A DNA stretch of 62,459 nt from JAAZVM01 sp041694155 (GTDB taxonomy: Bacteria; Patescibacteriota; Gracilibacteria; BD1-5; UBA6164). Numbering within the stretch: the first letter of the stretch is position 1; every line of letters begins with the position of its first letter. Below the pieces are notes generated by a model, which saw only the letters and a list, made by a program, of their open reading frames with translations, was not told the DNA's origin and did not search any database. Of this stretch, positions 41,113 through 53,978 are shown one piece after another. Where the stretch lies: positions 1 to 62,459 of the forward strand of contig JASMTS010000015.1 of assembly GCA_041694155.1 (NCBI GenBank), written 5' to 3'. A program made the translations under genes and the position numbers.

Positions 41113-43890
41113 TTAATTATTTATTAATTTTAAAATATTATTTATATCCCTTATGTTTGTTTTTTGTTTTGTATAATTTTCTCATTTGTATCTTAATGTT
41201 TTTATCTCATCTCATTGAATTATCAAGTTTATATCTTCGTTTTCTATAAAATAAGCATTTATATTTTTTTGGTACCTTATTTCAAATTCTCTTGTATAAA
41301 ATTTATTGTTAAGGTTTGTTAATATGTAACTTATATCATTATATTTTTCAAATACCTTTATAAGCTCATCTTTTATTTCAATGATAGGATATTTTCATAT
41401 AAGATTTATAGTATTTCAATTTAATAAGTTATTTCATTTTTCATCTTGAAATATTATATAAGGATTAACAAAACTATGGTCAGGTAAAAAGTTATATTCT
41501 CAACCAAATAATCAGTAATACTTAGTATTTCACTCTGTATATGATACTCTTGACTCTTTCACTTGTACCTTATAATCTTCTTCATCCATATCTTCTCATG
41601 CTTGAGTCACTATTATATCATTGTATTTTATATCTATTAATCATTCTACAGTTTTAAAATCACCATTTTCTCATAATAACTTATTCCTTTTGAAAACTCT
41701 TACTATTGTAGATTCTTCTATTCATTCATTTTTATTATTTATCTCTTCATCATTTATTTCTTCAATTTGTTCTCCTGGATTAAATGTTAATAAAAAGAAG
41801 TTTTCAAATTTATATTTTTCTAATTCTTCAGGACTTTGTGCTTTTTGCGCTCTTTCTTCTAAAGATATTTTTTCATTATCTAATTTATAAGATCATCTAT
41901 TTATATTTGGATCTCCATTTATCACAAAATTACTTATTCTATTATATTCATAAGGACTTAATATAAAGTCTATATTTACTCATCTTCATACTCATAAGTT
42001 TTGTATCAGATAACAGTAAGGGTCTTTTAATTCTTTATCTTTTAATTCTTCTTTTGGTGATTGACAATAATTTCAATTTTGTATAGATATCTCGACATCT
42101 CCTAAGTCTAATAAACTAAATTGTTTTAAATAGTTTAAAGCTTTTTCCTCGCTTAGTGTTAAGTCATATTGGTTTCATTGATTTACAGTCTCTCATTGTA
42201 TTAACTCTTTACTTGCTTCATCATAGTTAGCTATATATGTATTATAATCTTTTATAGCTAAAAAGTATTTTTTGAAGTTAGATTCTATTAATTCAAAGTT
42301 AAGTTTTAGTATTTTATTTCTACTAGTATCTTCTATGTTTGACTTATTTTTTATGTAAAACTCAATAATTTTATTTGTGTTTCTTTCTAATTTGTCTATT
42401 TCTGAACTGTCAATATTTATTCACTCCTTTAAAACTAATAATCATTTATCATTTGTATCAAAAAAACTAGATTCTATTTTTTCGGATATATTTTTTAGTA
42501 TGTCAATATATTCTCTCAATCAAGTTATTATCCTAGTATTATCTTTGATATCATAGTATCATATACTAAGATCAGCATATTTATTAAAAACTTTTATTAT
42601 ATCTTCCATTTGTGTATCAGTGCTTGATAATTGCTTAAATCATTCTTTTATAAGACTACTTAAATATAATATCAAGTATGATTTTTTGCTATCTTGAAGT
42701 GTATTTTCAATAAATAAATCCAAGTCATCTGATATTTCATTGTATAAATTTAGATCTCATTCAAAATCATATCAAAAATAAATATCATTTATGCTAATAA
42801 GTGAGTCATTTTCAAATCATCACTTTCTTCAATCTAACTCATTGTATATGTTTGAAAGATTTATTTTTGCACTAACATTTTCTTTATTTCAATTTGCTAT
42901 TATAGTAGTGTAATAATCAATTATTTGTTTTACTTCCTCATAATCTTCTTGGCTGTAATTTTTTAGTTTTTTCATTACTTCTATAACTTCTTTGTTTTTT
43001 TGTCTTTCTATTTCTTTAGAATTTACTATATCTCATAAATATCTTATAGCTAGATTTTTATAATAAATAGTTTTCTTTGAATCGTTTAAAAATAAATCAT
43101 TATATCTTTTGATCAAAGATTCTCATATAATAGTTCAAAAATTTTTTTTCTTAAAATCATCTAATATTTGACTTTCTTTTTGATATTTTATTTGAATATA
43201 CTCAAATATTTTTTTTACATTTTCTTCATCTGTACTTCAGATTACTTGTTTTAAGAAATTTTCATTTATATTGTTGTCTTTTATTATGGGTTCTCAAAAA
43301 TAATCCAGATTAAACCATTGTTTTATTCTAAGAATATCTCAATTTTTTACTTCTCCTATAAAGTTAGGGTTATATTTAAAGTACATATGAGGATATAAAT
43401 ATATTTCATTACTTTTTGTTCATGAATTATCTAGTAGTTCTAATTTTACATTATTGTTTAAACTAAATATTGTTTTTCTATTTTTGCTTCTAGAGTCATA
43501 AAAAATATTTGTAGGTCAATTATTTTTAAGTCTTACTCAGTCCAAAATTATTTCATAACTACTGCTAAGTTCAGTTATGCTTATTAAATAAACTCATTCT
43601 CATAATGTGATTTTTTTTGTTTCTCACTTGTTTTCATAATCTACTTCTCCTTTATAACTAAGAACTTTATCAAAGCTGTTTAGATAATTTATTTTTATAC
43701 CATTATCTCAATCTACAGATTTTTTTGTAAGGTTTTCACTATTTAGATCTAGAGTAAATTCACCATTTTGATTATTTTGATAAAATGGTGCCTCAAAACT
43801 AGAAAAACTATTTGATAAATATGTTGAATATATAAGTACTATAAAAATAATAATACTTATTAATATAACTATTATTTTGTTGATTCAAAA
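41113..43890 (-). CDS. Large membrane-anchored extracellular protein
   Basis: 925 aa from GTG 43890 (no earlier in-frame ATG). One N-terminal helix (INKIIVILISIIIFIVLIYSTYLS) and a long extracytoplasmic part: beta-rich at 35-190 (KITLGEGVYLISITELSSSYEIILDG), then helical and asparagine/lysine-rich coiled segments (250-640), and a final beta region. Few cysteines, no repeats or catalytic motif recognised. Heads a transcript leading into korAB. Function unknown. Confidence 0.6.
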
Positions 43891-43954
43891 CACAATATTT
43901 TTTATTAAGAGTTATTAGTTTTATTATATTTTTTTAAACGATTTGTAAAGATTT

Positions 43955-44998
43955 TTAATTTTTAAAATCATAATAAAACTGTTTATTGAATTTACTTATT
44001 ATGTTTTTATTTTTTAGTAATATTCATAACTCTCTATTTTGATCAATTGATTGTTTTGAAAAATTTATACTTCATATAAAAAGTATTTCTTTATCTATTA
44101 GTATTGCTTTTGAATGCATTTTATTACTTTTTAAGGTTTTTATTTTTATTCAATTATCAATTAATTTTTTAGTGTTTTTATCATTTATTGAGTTTTTTGA
44201 TATGATTACTTTTATATCTAAGTTTTTCTCTTTTTTTAATTGTATAAGTTTTTTTACCAATTCATTATCATTAAAATATTGCATATATATTTTAATTTCT
44301 TTTTTAGAGTAATCAAAAATCTTATTTAATTTTTCTCTAGAATATGTAGGAGATAATAATATATTTGGATGATATATATCATACTTTATTCATCTATAAT
44401 CATTTACAAATAACTCTTCTATTAGTAGCAATATATTTTTATCTTTAGTTATAACAAAAAAATCTCTGTTAAAATTAAAAGTTGAATAGCTTATATTTCA
44501 TGTTGATATAATTGTCATATTATCTATTACAATAAATTTTGCATGATTTAAGAGGTAATTATCTTGATTTGACCGACTTACTTCAATATCTTTTTTTGTT
44601 AATTCATTATAAAAGTTATTATTTATATTATATGCCATATATGGATCTTTCTCCATTATAACTTTTACATCTAATCATTTTTTTTTAGCTCTTATTAAAG
44701 CATTTTTTATTCTTTTTTCTGTAAATATATAGCTCGATAAATAGACCTTATCTTGAGCATTGTCTATATTTTTTACTATATTTTCTAATAATTTTTTGTA
44801 AGGTGTATAATACAATTGAGTTGAATCTAGTTCTTTAACTTGGTTTATTTCAAAACTATTTATTTTTTGTTTTATCTGCTCACTATTTTGCTTTTCTAAT
44901 TGTATATTAATTATTTGGTTTTTATAATCATCACCAAAAAATATTAATCAAATTATTAATAAAAATATTACAAGCAAAAATTTATATATTATTTTCAT
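43955..44998 (-). CDS. PLD-family (cardiolipin synthase-like) protein
   Basis: 347 aa. An N-terminal anchor (KFLLVIFLLIIGLIFFG), then two HKD motifs: HAKFIVIDNMTIISTGNIS near residue 153 and HSKAILIDKEILFIGSINFS near 296, each H-x-K-x4-D followed by G-S/N. Phospholipase D superfamily: phosphatidyl transfer or nuclease activity (Nuc/cardiolipin synthase). Substrate unknown; the anchor places it outside. Confidence 0.88.
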
Positions 44999-45018
44999 AT
45001 TTTTTTATTAAAAAAATA

Positions 45019-45052
45019 ACCTAACTTTTTAGTTTAATCTAAAAAGTTAGGA
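45019..45052 (-). terminator. Terminator downstream of dnaJ
   Basis: On the minus strand CTAACTTTTTAG - loop - CTAAAAAGTTAG, then TTATTTTTTT. Confidence 0.85.
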
Positions 45053-45072
45053 GAGTGTTAATTATTTAATTT

Positions 45073-46170
45073 TTATCAAAAAAGTTTTTCAAAAACTCAT
45101 CATTTATTTACATTTATCTTTTTTTCTTTTGCTATATTTTCATATAACTCTCTTTCTTTCTTTGTTAATTTTTTTGGTATTTTTATTTCTATATTTATAA
45201 AAAGATCTCATTTTTTATCACTATCTATATGTTTTACTCAGTCTCAGCTTATTTTTATAGTATTTCAATGACTAGTTCAAGGTTTTATTTCTATACTTCT
45301 TTTTCATAATATAGGAATATTTATTTCTTTTGTTGTTCATAATACTGCTTCTACAACCTCTATTTCTAAATCATAAAATAGATCTACTCATTCTCTTTTA
45401 AGTCATTTTTCTTCTAATTCTACATTAAATTTAACATATAAATCTCATTTTGCATTTGTTCATATTCAATGATTTCATTCTCATGTTAATTTTATTACCA
45501 TAGAGTCATCTATACCAGCTGGTATATCTAGTTCTATGTCTTTTTTGATAACTTTTCTTTTTTCTCAGTTACAGTCACTACATATGTTTTCAAATTTTTC
45601 TCATGTTCAAGAACATTCATCACAAGTAACTGTTTGTTGTATAACTCAAAACATACTTTGACTAGTTTTTGTGACTTGTCATCTACCATTACATTTTCCA
45701 CATGTTTTTTTACCACTTCATCATTCTCAATTACATGTGTTACATGTTTCTTTTTTATTAAAGCTTATTTTTTCTTTTCATCAATAAATACTTGTTTTTA
45801 AATCTATATTTATCCTATATTCTAAGTCTTCACCTGGAAATTCTGTTCTTTGTCTTCTTGTTCATCATCAGAAACCTCATCAGAAAAATGATTCGAATAT
45901 ATCTCATAAATCTACATCAACTCATCATCATCAAAATGGATTTCATCATGCACTTGCTCAAGATGTAGTTCAAAACATATCATATTGTTTTCTTTTTTCA
46001 TCATTTGAAAGTACTTCGTATGCATTACCTACCTCTTTGAACATTTTTTCAGCTTCACTATTTCCAGGATTTCTATCTGGATGATATTCCATTGCTTTTT
46101 TTCTATATGCTTTTTTTATTTCTTCTTTGCTTGCATTTTTTTCAATTCAAAGGACACTATATAAATCCAT
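45073..46170 (-). CDS. dnaJ: Chaperone DnaJ (Hsp40, type I)
   Basis: 365 aa. J domain with HPD (YHPDRNPGNSEAEKMF), a Gly/Phe region (GGNPFGGGGVDVDLGDIFESFFGGGFGGG, mostly TGA codons), four zinc-finger CxxCxGxG-type repeats (CNTCNGEGG, CGKCNGRG, CDECSGTG, CSDCNGEKR) and the C-terminal substrate domain (IELDIPAGIDDSMVIKLTGEG). Stimulates DnaK ATPase. The TGA-dense G/F region is the clearest evidence of UGA = Gly here. Downstream of ssb on the same strand but separated by a hairpin. Confidence 0.98.
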
Positions 46171-46242
46171 TTAGTTTTCTTAATTAAAATATAAAAATAT
46201 ATAATCAAATTTTATAAAAAATATTTGATTTGTAAAGCTTTA

Positions 46243-46268
46243 AAAATCCAAGCTTAAGCTTGGATTTT
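46243..46268 (-). terminator. Palindromic terminator of ssb
   Basis: AAAATCCAAGCTTAAGCTTGGATTTT between the ssb stop and the dnaJ start; T-rich flank on the minus strand. Confidence 0.75.
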
Positions 46269-46269
46269 A

Positions 46270-46713
46270 TTAAAAAGGGATATCTTCTATAGATATTTCT
46301 TCTTCTTGTTTAGGAGAGGATTTTTTTACAGCAGGAGTATTATTGGTATCAGAACTATTACTAAAACTTTCTCACATAGAATCATTTTTTGAATCTAGCA
46401 TTATCATGTTTTCTCAAACTATTTCTGTTTTATATCTTTTTGTTCAGTCTTGAGCTTCCCAAGATCTAGTTTGAATTCTTCATTCTATGTATACTTTTTT
46501 TCATTTTCATAAGTATTGATTAGCTATTTCAGACAGCTTTCACCATAGTACAACATTATGAAATTCTACTTGTTCTTGTTTCATTCAGCTAGAGTCTGTC
46601 CAGTTTCTGTTAGTAGCTACTGAAAAACTCATAACATTTTGACCATTAGGAGTTTGCTTTAGTTCTAGATCTTGAGTAATTCTACCAATAATTTGTGCTT
46701 TATTTAAATCCAT
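46270..46713 (-). CDS. ssb: Single-stranded DNA-binding protein
   Basis: 147 aa. OB fold: MDLNKAQIIGRITQDLELKQTPNGQNVMSFSVATNR, EFHNVVLWGKLSEIANQYLGKGKKVYIEGRIQTRSW and the conserved acidic C-terminal tip EISIEDIPF (D-I-P-F) that recruits partners. Standard SSB, essential for replication and repair. First gene of a short unit towards dnaJ. Confidence 0.97.
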
Positions 46714-46958
46714 AATAGCAAATTTATGTTATATAAAATACCAAACTTATTTTTTTACAAATAAATTTAAGAGTAATTATATTTACTAGTTTTTGTTTGT
46801 CAAGAAAAATATATAAAAAGTATATAAAAAGTATATTTATTTGTCATAAAAATAAAAAAAGTCAAGATAAAATACTTTTTTAGTTATTTAGATTTTTGCC
46901 CTATGTTTTTATTTATGCTAATATTAGAATAAGAAAAACTATTTGATAAGTAAAAAGT
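46714..46958. promoter_or_regulatory. Divergent intergenic region with tandem ATAAAAAGTAT
   Basis: 245 bp between ssb and the giant PKD gene. A tandem 11-bp repeat (ATAAAAAGTAT twice near 46812-46834), flanked by two GTCAAGA/TTTGTCA elements (46798, 46861), looks like a possible operator or curved DNA. No gene seen. Confidence 0.35.
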
Positions 46959-49900
46959 ATGTTTAAAAGAATTATTATATCATTTTTTGTTATATTATTT
47001 ATATTTATATGTAGCCCTACAGCATCAACAGCTGATAGGGAATATACTGTATTGACACCTTCAGATATAAATACATTTAATGAATATAGATACAGAATAA
47101 CGGATCAATTTATTGAACTTAAAAACTATTTTGATGTTAATTGATCTTTGGATCCTGTTATATCAGCTAGAATTGTTGAGTTAGCTAAAAATTGATTAAA
47201 TTACCTTCCAGATAATCTTATAAACAAAAACTATTTTACTAGTTTAGAAAGTTCTATCAAGAGAGGTATTAAGTATCCGGAAAACTCTTCACAGTTTCAA
47301 AATATTACAAAAGCTATTCAAAGTTACATTAATGATGTAAATATACAACAAATAAAATGAAGTATTGAAGCTTTTCCATCTTCATGAAATGCTCCACTTA
47401 CTACTACTTTGAGATGAAATGTAAAAGATCCAACATGAACAAACTTAGAGGACTATAACTATACTTGGTGGATAAATAATTGATGAGAAAGAGTCATTTT
47501 ATGAAATAGACCTTCTATTAATTATACTTTTACTGAAGAATGAAATTATTCAGTATTTTTGGATGTTACTTCTAACCATAAAAATTCATCTGGTTTTACT
47601 GATGTACTACCATTTTCTTCAAAGACTAATATATCAGTTGAAGAAAAAGTTGCTTCTGTTATATTAAAGGTAAATTCTGAAAGATTATGAAATAGGGAAG
47701 AATTAAAATTTACTCCAGAAAATGCAAAGTACTGATTGCTTTTTGATGCTACTAGTTCTACTCCTACATCAGGTGCAAAATTCACTAGAACAACATGGGA
47801 TTTTTGAAACTGAATAGAAAGAACTTATGAATGATGACCAAAAGTAGAGAGAGTTATATATGCAACAGAGTGAGAATATGATGTTGAATTAAAATTAAGA
47901 ACTAATGAATGAAAAACTGTTACAAGAGAATTTGACCTGGTTGTAAGTAATCCTATAGCAACTATAAGGTCTAGTTCTGACGAATGATACATGTGAGATG
48001 ACTTTACTTTTACTGCAAATCCTACAACAAGAAACAATAATTTAACTTATTCTTGGAGAATAATAGACATAAAAAATGATGAAGAAATTTTAAATAAATC
48101 ATCTTCTACTTTTAATTATTCTTTTACAGAAAAATGAATATATAATGTAATGTTATATGTTACTGAACCTTCTTGAGAAGTAGATATTGATACAAAAATA
48201 ATATATATTAATTCAAGAGCTCCTGTTGCAGAGTTCAAATATACTATTCCAGATACCCATAGACCTAATACAGTATTTTTAGATGGTAGTTCTTCATACG
48301 ATCCTGATTATTCAGATGATTGAAAATTGGAATTTAGTTGGATAATAGATTGAAATAGAGTTGATTTAGATAAACCAAATTTTAATTGATCTAATTGATA
48401 TTATACATTTGATTCTATATGAGAACATTCTGTTGTTCTTGAAGTAACTGATCCAGAAGGTATAGTAAATCAAAACACATCAAAGGTTGATATCAAATCA
48501 GTATTATCAGTTGATTTTAATATATTTCCAAGAGTTTCTCAAAGAGATAAAACAATAAGATTTATAGCAGATTCTCCTGAAGCTAGATTTTATGAATGGG
48601 ATTTTTGAGATTGAATAAAAGAGTGATGAGATGAATCTACAATAACTCATGTTTTTAAAAAATCTGGAGTTTATAGTGTAAAATTAAAAGTAATAGATTC
48701 AAATGATAATGAGAATACTCTTAGCAGAAATGTATATATTTGAGATACTGAGTCACCTTATGCCTTTATATCTCTAGATGACCCAAAGGGTAATGAAGTT
48801 GGTTTTGATCCAAATGCTTGTTCTTGAAAATGAGCATATATAGTTAATAGAGTAGATAGTTTTAAATTTTCTTGAGAAGAAAGTCTTGATATAACTTGAG
48901 AAAATACTTGATTATCTTATTCTTGGAAACTAGGACGTTCTATATATAGTTCTCAAAGTTTTACAAAAAAGTTTGATGAATTATGATGTGAAGAATTAAA
49001 ACTTGTTGTAAAAAGTAAAAAGAACTGAAAAGAGGATTCAAAAACTATAAATATAAAAGTAGAAAATTTAAAACCTAGTTTATCGTGATTAGATGTTAGA
49101 GTAAAAGATCAAGATAGTGATCCTGTTATAGTTGATATCAGTGCTTTATGAGCTGAAGATAAAGATTGAGTTATACAATCATATTTATGGTATTATTATA
49201 CCGATGTTGATCCTGAACCTCAAGATTTTAGAGCTACTAAGACAAATTCTACATCATTTGTACTTCCAAAAATAACAGGTAATTACTATTTTGTAGTTGT
49301 TATGAAGGATAATAATGAAGAAAGAGCTATATCAGAAGAAATTACTGGTTCTAAGTATTTTATTACTCTTACTTGAGATAATGTAAATACACCATTATTA
49401 GACTTAGTTGTTGATAACTCTTCTGTATGAATATGAGATGAAGTTACTTTTAGTGCAAATGCAGAAAATATTTTGTGACAAAACCTAAATAGAAGTGTTA
49501 AATTTTCTTGGGATTTTGATGGGGATTGATTTTATGATAAAGAAACATCAAGTAATATAGCTACATATAGTTATAAAAAATCATGAGAAAAAAGAGCTAA
49601 AGTAAAGGTTTCTAATAAATGATTTTCAAATACAAAAACAGTAACTGTAAATGTATCTAATATATTAAAACCAGATTTTGAATATTATTCATACTGAAAT
49701 ACTTTTATATTTTTTGATACAAGCTTATGAGAATGAGCTGAGTATGAGTGGGATATGTGAGATTGAAATACAATATCTCGTAATTGATCATTTGTTTATG
49801 AATATGAAGACTCAAAAACAACTCGTTTGGTAAAATTAAAACTTACTGAATGAACTAAGGTAAGAGATACAACAAAAAAGGTAGTAAAAAATGTAGCAAA

Positions 49901-52220
49901 CATTATAAAAATAAGACAAGAAGATTTTCCAGTAGTTTCTAATCATGATATAGATAGTGATGATTGAACTATTAACTTAGATGAAGAGACTCAAAAAGTA
50001 TATTTGTATTTTTGATTTGATGAAGATGCTGAAAATTATGCTATAGATTATGATATAACTGTTGATTCCGACTTGAATTGATGATCTGATGATGATGAAG
50101 ATAATAAAGATTCAAATAGTTACTTTTCTTGAGAACCATTAGTTGTAGAGTTAAATGAATATAGAGAACAAACAGTTAGAGTTTTTACAAAAGATAGCTC
50201 TTGAAATATTATAAATTCTAGAGATATAAATATTATAAAAGAATATATAGAAAAAGAAGAGACTATTGATCCAAATTCAATAATTTTTGAATGAGTTTCT
50301 GATTCTGTAAAACTTCAAATAGAAAAAATAAAAAATAAAGTTAATTCTTTCCCAAAACAACATAAACTTAAATGATTGATGTATATTCAGAGATTAAAAG
50401 AGTCTTGGAATGATAATAGGGAAAAAACTAATGTTATACTAGAGTTTTCTACATTTATTGATGAAGAATGAATAGAGTGAGGTTCTGAAATTATAGATAT
50501 ATTAGAATGATTATTGGTAGACTGAGAGTCTGAACAATCTGAAAAAGCTATAGCTCTTACTGCTTTAAAAAATATGCTTCCAACTAATATATCATGTATA
50601 GAGGAAGAAAACTTAGAAGTAGATTGAGAACAGGTAACATGTTATCAATTGTTAACTGCTAAGCTTGATGTTATAGCCGAAAACAATGTAGTAGAAGAAA
50701 ATGTTGAGTTAGGAAAGCAAATATTAAGAAATGTTGCAGAAGATCCTACTATGACAGTAAAAGAAAAAAATGACTTTAAGGCAATATTAAATACTTTTGT
50801 TTATTGATGAGTAAATAATATACCTGAAGACCAAAAAGAAGAAGTTCAAAATAATGATGAAGCTATAAGTTGATCTTCTTGATCAGGAGCAATATCTATA
50901 GTATTATTTATATTCAAAATAATATTTTATATAATATTATTATTTACATTAGTTATAGGAATATTTTATATTTATTATAAAGTTTCAAACAAAGACAAAG
51001 ATAAAACTTTTTCAGACTTTATATCAGAAAAAACATGATGAAAATCTAGTTCAAATATTGAAAAAGTAGATTCTTGAGAAGTGGAAGATATTTTAAATAG
51101 TGACCCCTTATCTTCTGGTGATAAAACAAAATCTGAAGAAAAAAATGACAAACCAAAAGATGAATCTTTTGTAGATCCATTTGCTTATGATGATGAACCA
51201 AAAAAAGAAGAAAAAAATGATAAACCAAAAAATACAGGTGATTCTACAAGTGATATTGTTGATAGTAAAGCTAAAACTGAAGACAAAAAATTAGGTTTAG
51301 ATAAAAATACTTGAAATTGAGATGTTCCAGATTGGTTAAAATGAAACTTTGAAGAAAATTTTGATGACGATAATAAAAAGGTAGTTCCTGAGACAGGTAA
51401 TGACTCAAATATTGGTAATGTTGATTCTAAAGTTAGTACTAAAGATAAGTCTGATTCTAATAATAATACTAAATCTGTACCTGAATCATCAAATAATAAA
51501 TGAATTTCTGAGACTAAAAAAATTGATAATAAAAAAGATTCTAAAGATAGTATTAATAAACAATCTGATAAAGATACAGAATCTCAAATACCAGATTGGT
51601 TAAAATGAAGTTTTGAACAATCAGACAAAAACAAAGAAATAGAAAAAGATACAAAAAAATCAGATAAAGATACTTCTATTAAAAAAGAGTCTGAAAAAGA
51701 TACAAAAGTTGATAATAAATCTTTTGTAAATAATGATAAAAAAGTAAAAACTAGTTCTTCTAAGAATGATAAAGATTTATCAGATAGTAAATTAGAGTGA
51801 ACAAAGACTAATGATAAATCTAAAAAACCAGAAGAAAAAGTTTTAGGTAACGAAAGTAAGGAGCCTGAAATAAATACAAAAAAGGATTTAGATAATATAA
51901 CTAAAATTGATATAGAAGATGAAAATCCTACTGAAAACGATATTCCTGATTGGCTAAAATCTAGTTTTGATAAAAAAGAACAAAGCGATAAAGATACCAA
52001 TAAAAAGCAAGAAGCTAAAAGTAGTGAAAATAAAAAATCATCTAATAAAGAAAATAAATCATCAGACAAAAAACAAGATACTACTGATACAAAAAAGACT
52101 ATTAGCAAAAAAGAAAGTACTAATAATGATACTCAAACAAAAACAAACAAAGATTCTAGTGAACTTTGGGATGATTGAATGAAAATACCAGACTGGTTAA
52201 AAACTGATGATGATAAATAA
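46959..52220 (+). CDS. Giant PKD-repeat surface protein with PDWLK-repeat cytoplasmic tail
   Basis: 1753 aa. Signal peptide (MFKRIIISFFVILFIFICSPTASTA), a helical region to about 130, then many PKD-type beta domains (PAIF-type strands such as YTWWINNG, TTWDFGNGI, YEWDFGDGIKEGG, SWDFDGDGFYDKE, YEWDMGDGN). After a helical EKI/ENN-rich region comes one membrane helix near 1310-1340 (ISIVLFIFKIIFYIILLFTLVIGIFY). The remaining 400 residues are charged, disordered and Lys/Asp/Ser-rich, with (V/I)PDWLK four times. Topology: PKD part outside, tail in cytoplasm. PKD domains usually serve adhesion or polysaccharide binding. Monocistronic. Confidence 0.85.
51327..52202 (+). repeat. Four PDWLK motifs in the tail
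   Basis: Encoded at 51327-51344, 51591-51608, 51945-51959 and 52188-52202, each as (V/I)PDWLK(G/S/T), spaced about 80-120 residues apart in otherwise disordered sequence; the last is 4 residues from the C-terminus. A conserved short motif in a disordered tail suggests a binding peptide for a cytoplasmic partner. Confidence 0.8.
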
Positions 52221-52250
52221 AAAAATGCTATGTAAATAGCATTTTTTTAT
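52219..52250 (+). terminator. Terminator of the PKD gene
   Basis: AAAAAATGCTAT - GTAA - ATAGCATTTTTTT. Confidence 0.92.
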
Positions 52251-52308
52251 TGATTTTATTCTAAAAAAAATATAATTGAATAAATAATTTTAAACAAAGC
52301 CAAATAAA

Positions 52309-52980
52309 ATGAGTTTAATAAAAAAAATAAATAGCTTAGAGGTTATAGATTTTTTCAAAGATTTGATAATAATAATATTAATCGTTGTTTTAATTAGATC
52401 TTTTATAGCTATGCCTTTTCAAATAAGTGGTCAATCTATGTATTCTTCTTATTATGATAGATGATTTATAATAGTAGATAGATTGAGTTACTTGATTTGA
52501 GAGCCTAAAAGGTGAGATGCAATAGTTTTTGAGCCTAATATATGAGTTGATAAAAAATATTTTCTCAAAAGAATCATATGAATGCCTTGAGACAATCTAA
52601 AGATAGATTGATGAGAAGTATATATAAAACCAAATTGAGTGGGTGATTATATAAAACTAAACGAAGGGTATCTTAATTTAGAAAATAAGTGATATACATT
52701 TGTATGATCTTCTAGATGATCTGTAGAATATAACCTTTGAGATGATCAATATTTTGTAATGTGAGACAATAGAAATCATTCTACTGATTCTAGAGAATGT
52801 TTTTCTAATTGTATATGAAGAAACGAATATGTTTCAAAAGATGATATAGTTTGAAAAGTTTTTTTAGATTTGTGATATTTTAATTTTAAAAAGTTTTCAT
52901 TTATTCAGCCAAACTTATGAATAGAGACTTTTCCTAGATTTCTTTCTTCTCCAAGTGACTATGATTATGCTAATTTGTAA
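52309..52980 (+). CDS. lepB: Signal peptidase I
   Basis: 223 aa. Catalytic Ser in QISGQSMYSSYYDRG (residue about 43) and Lys in KKYFLKRIIGMPGDNLKI, one N-terminal helix (LIIIILIVVLIRSFIAM) and box E DQYFVMGDNRNHSTDSRE with the usual G-D-N-R-x-x-S-x-D-S-R. Cleaves Sec-type signal peptides on the outer face, such as those of this window's exported proteins. 5 bp upstream of truB. Confidence 0.95.
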
Positions 52981-52985
52981 TTTTT

Positions 52986-53849
52986 ATGAAATTTTATTTT
53001 ATAGATAAACCTATATGATTGAGTAGTTTTGATGTTATAAGAGTTTTGAGAAAAAAACTCAATACTTCAAAAATGTGACATACTTGAACTTTAGACCCCT
53101 TGGCAACAGGAGGTCTTTTAATTGCTGTATGAAAATATACAAAACTCATACCTTTTTTTGAAAAAGATAAAAAAACTTATGAATTTGAAATTAGTCTTGA
53201 TTGAAATACAGCTTCTTTTGATTTGTGAGAAGAAATTAAATATATAAGTAAGGACTCTTTTGATAAATTCAAAAAAGAGTTAAATTTAGAAAAAATCCAA
53301 AAAGTTATAAGTGATAATTTTTTATGAGAAATAGAGCAAGTTCCTCCTAAATATAGTGCTTTGAAAATTTGATGAAAAAAGGCTTATGATCTAGCTAGAG
53401 ATTGAATTGATTTTGAAATAAAAGCTAGAAAGTCTACTATATATTCTATTGAAATATTAGATTACAATTATCCAAAAATTAATATTAGGGCAGAGGTTTC
53501 TGCTGGTACTTATATAAGATCTATAGCTTTTGATTTGTGACAAATATTATGAACATGATGATATATAACAAAACTTAGAAGAACAAAGATAGGAAACTTA
53601 GATATATCATTATCTCAAGATTTAGAAAATTTTGATATTGATAAATGCCTAGAAGAAAAGTTTCTTTTTGATGAAAAAGATTTTATTATTTTGGATGATA
53701 TTACTTTATCAAAAATAAATAATTGATTAAAAGTTTATTCTAACTTTGATTATCCAATATGAAAAAAACTTTTTGTTTTTGATTGAAAAAATATAACTAA
53801 TGTGGTAGAATATAATTGAGAATATCTAAAAGCTATTCGTAAAATATAA
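52986..53849 (+). CDS. truB: tRNA pseudouridine(55) synthase
   Basis: 287 aa. DKPIGLSSFDVIRVLRKKL, catalytic Asp in MGHTGTLDPLATGGLLIAVGKYTKL, SLDGNTASFDLGEEI, QVPPKYSALKIGGKKAYDLAR and VSAGTYIRSIAFDLGQILGTGG. Makes pseudouridine 55 in the T loop. The C-terminal 60 residues are a PUA-like remnant. Directly upstream of tRNA-Lys, but with its own terminator. Confidence 0.96.
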
Positions 53850-53850
53850 A

Positions 53851-53899
53851 AAAAATAATATGTTTTTTCCTTATATTTAAGGAAAAAACATATTATTAT
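53851..53899 (+). terminator. Terminator after truB
   Basis: AATAATATGTTTTTTCCTTA - loop - TAAGGAAAAAACATATTATT, a long stem. Confidence 0.85.
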
Positions 53900-53930
53900 T
53901 ACAAAAAAACAAAAAAAGTATAAAAAAAAT

Positions 53931-53958
53931 TTGCATTAGTGATTTTTTTAACTACAAT
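53931..53958 (+). promoter_or_regulatory. Promoter of tRNA-Lys (TTGCAT-N16-TACAAT)
   Basis: TTGCAT at 53931-53936, 16-nt spacer, TACAAT at 53953-53958, about 20 bp before the tRNA 5' end. Confidence 0.75.
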
Positions 53959-53978
53959 ACACGAGCTTTAGAGATTAC

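Noticed and set aside
46812..46834. CRISPR-like tandem repeat
   Set aside because: Only two 11-bp copies without spacers; more likely an operator or chance AT repeat.
51584..52108. 174-aa minus-strand open frame within the PKD protein tail
   Set aside because: It is the complement of low-complexity Lys/Asp/Ser codons in a clear plus-strand gene; Ser/Phe/Leu-rich and without any motif.
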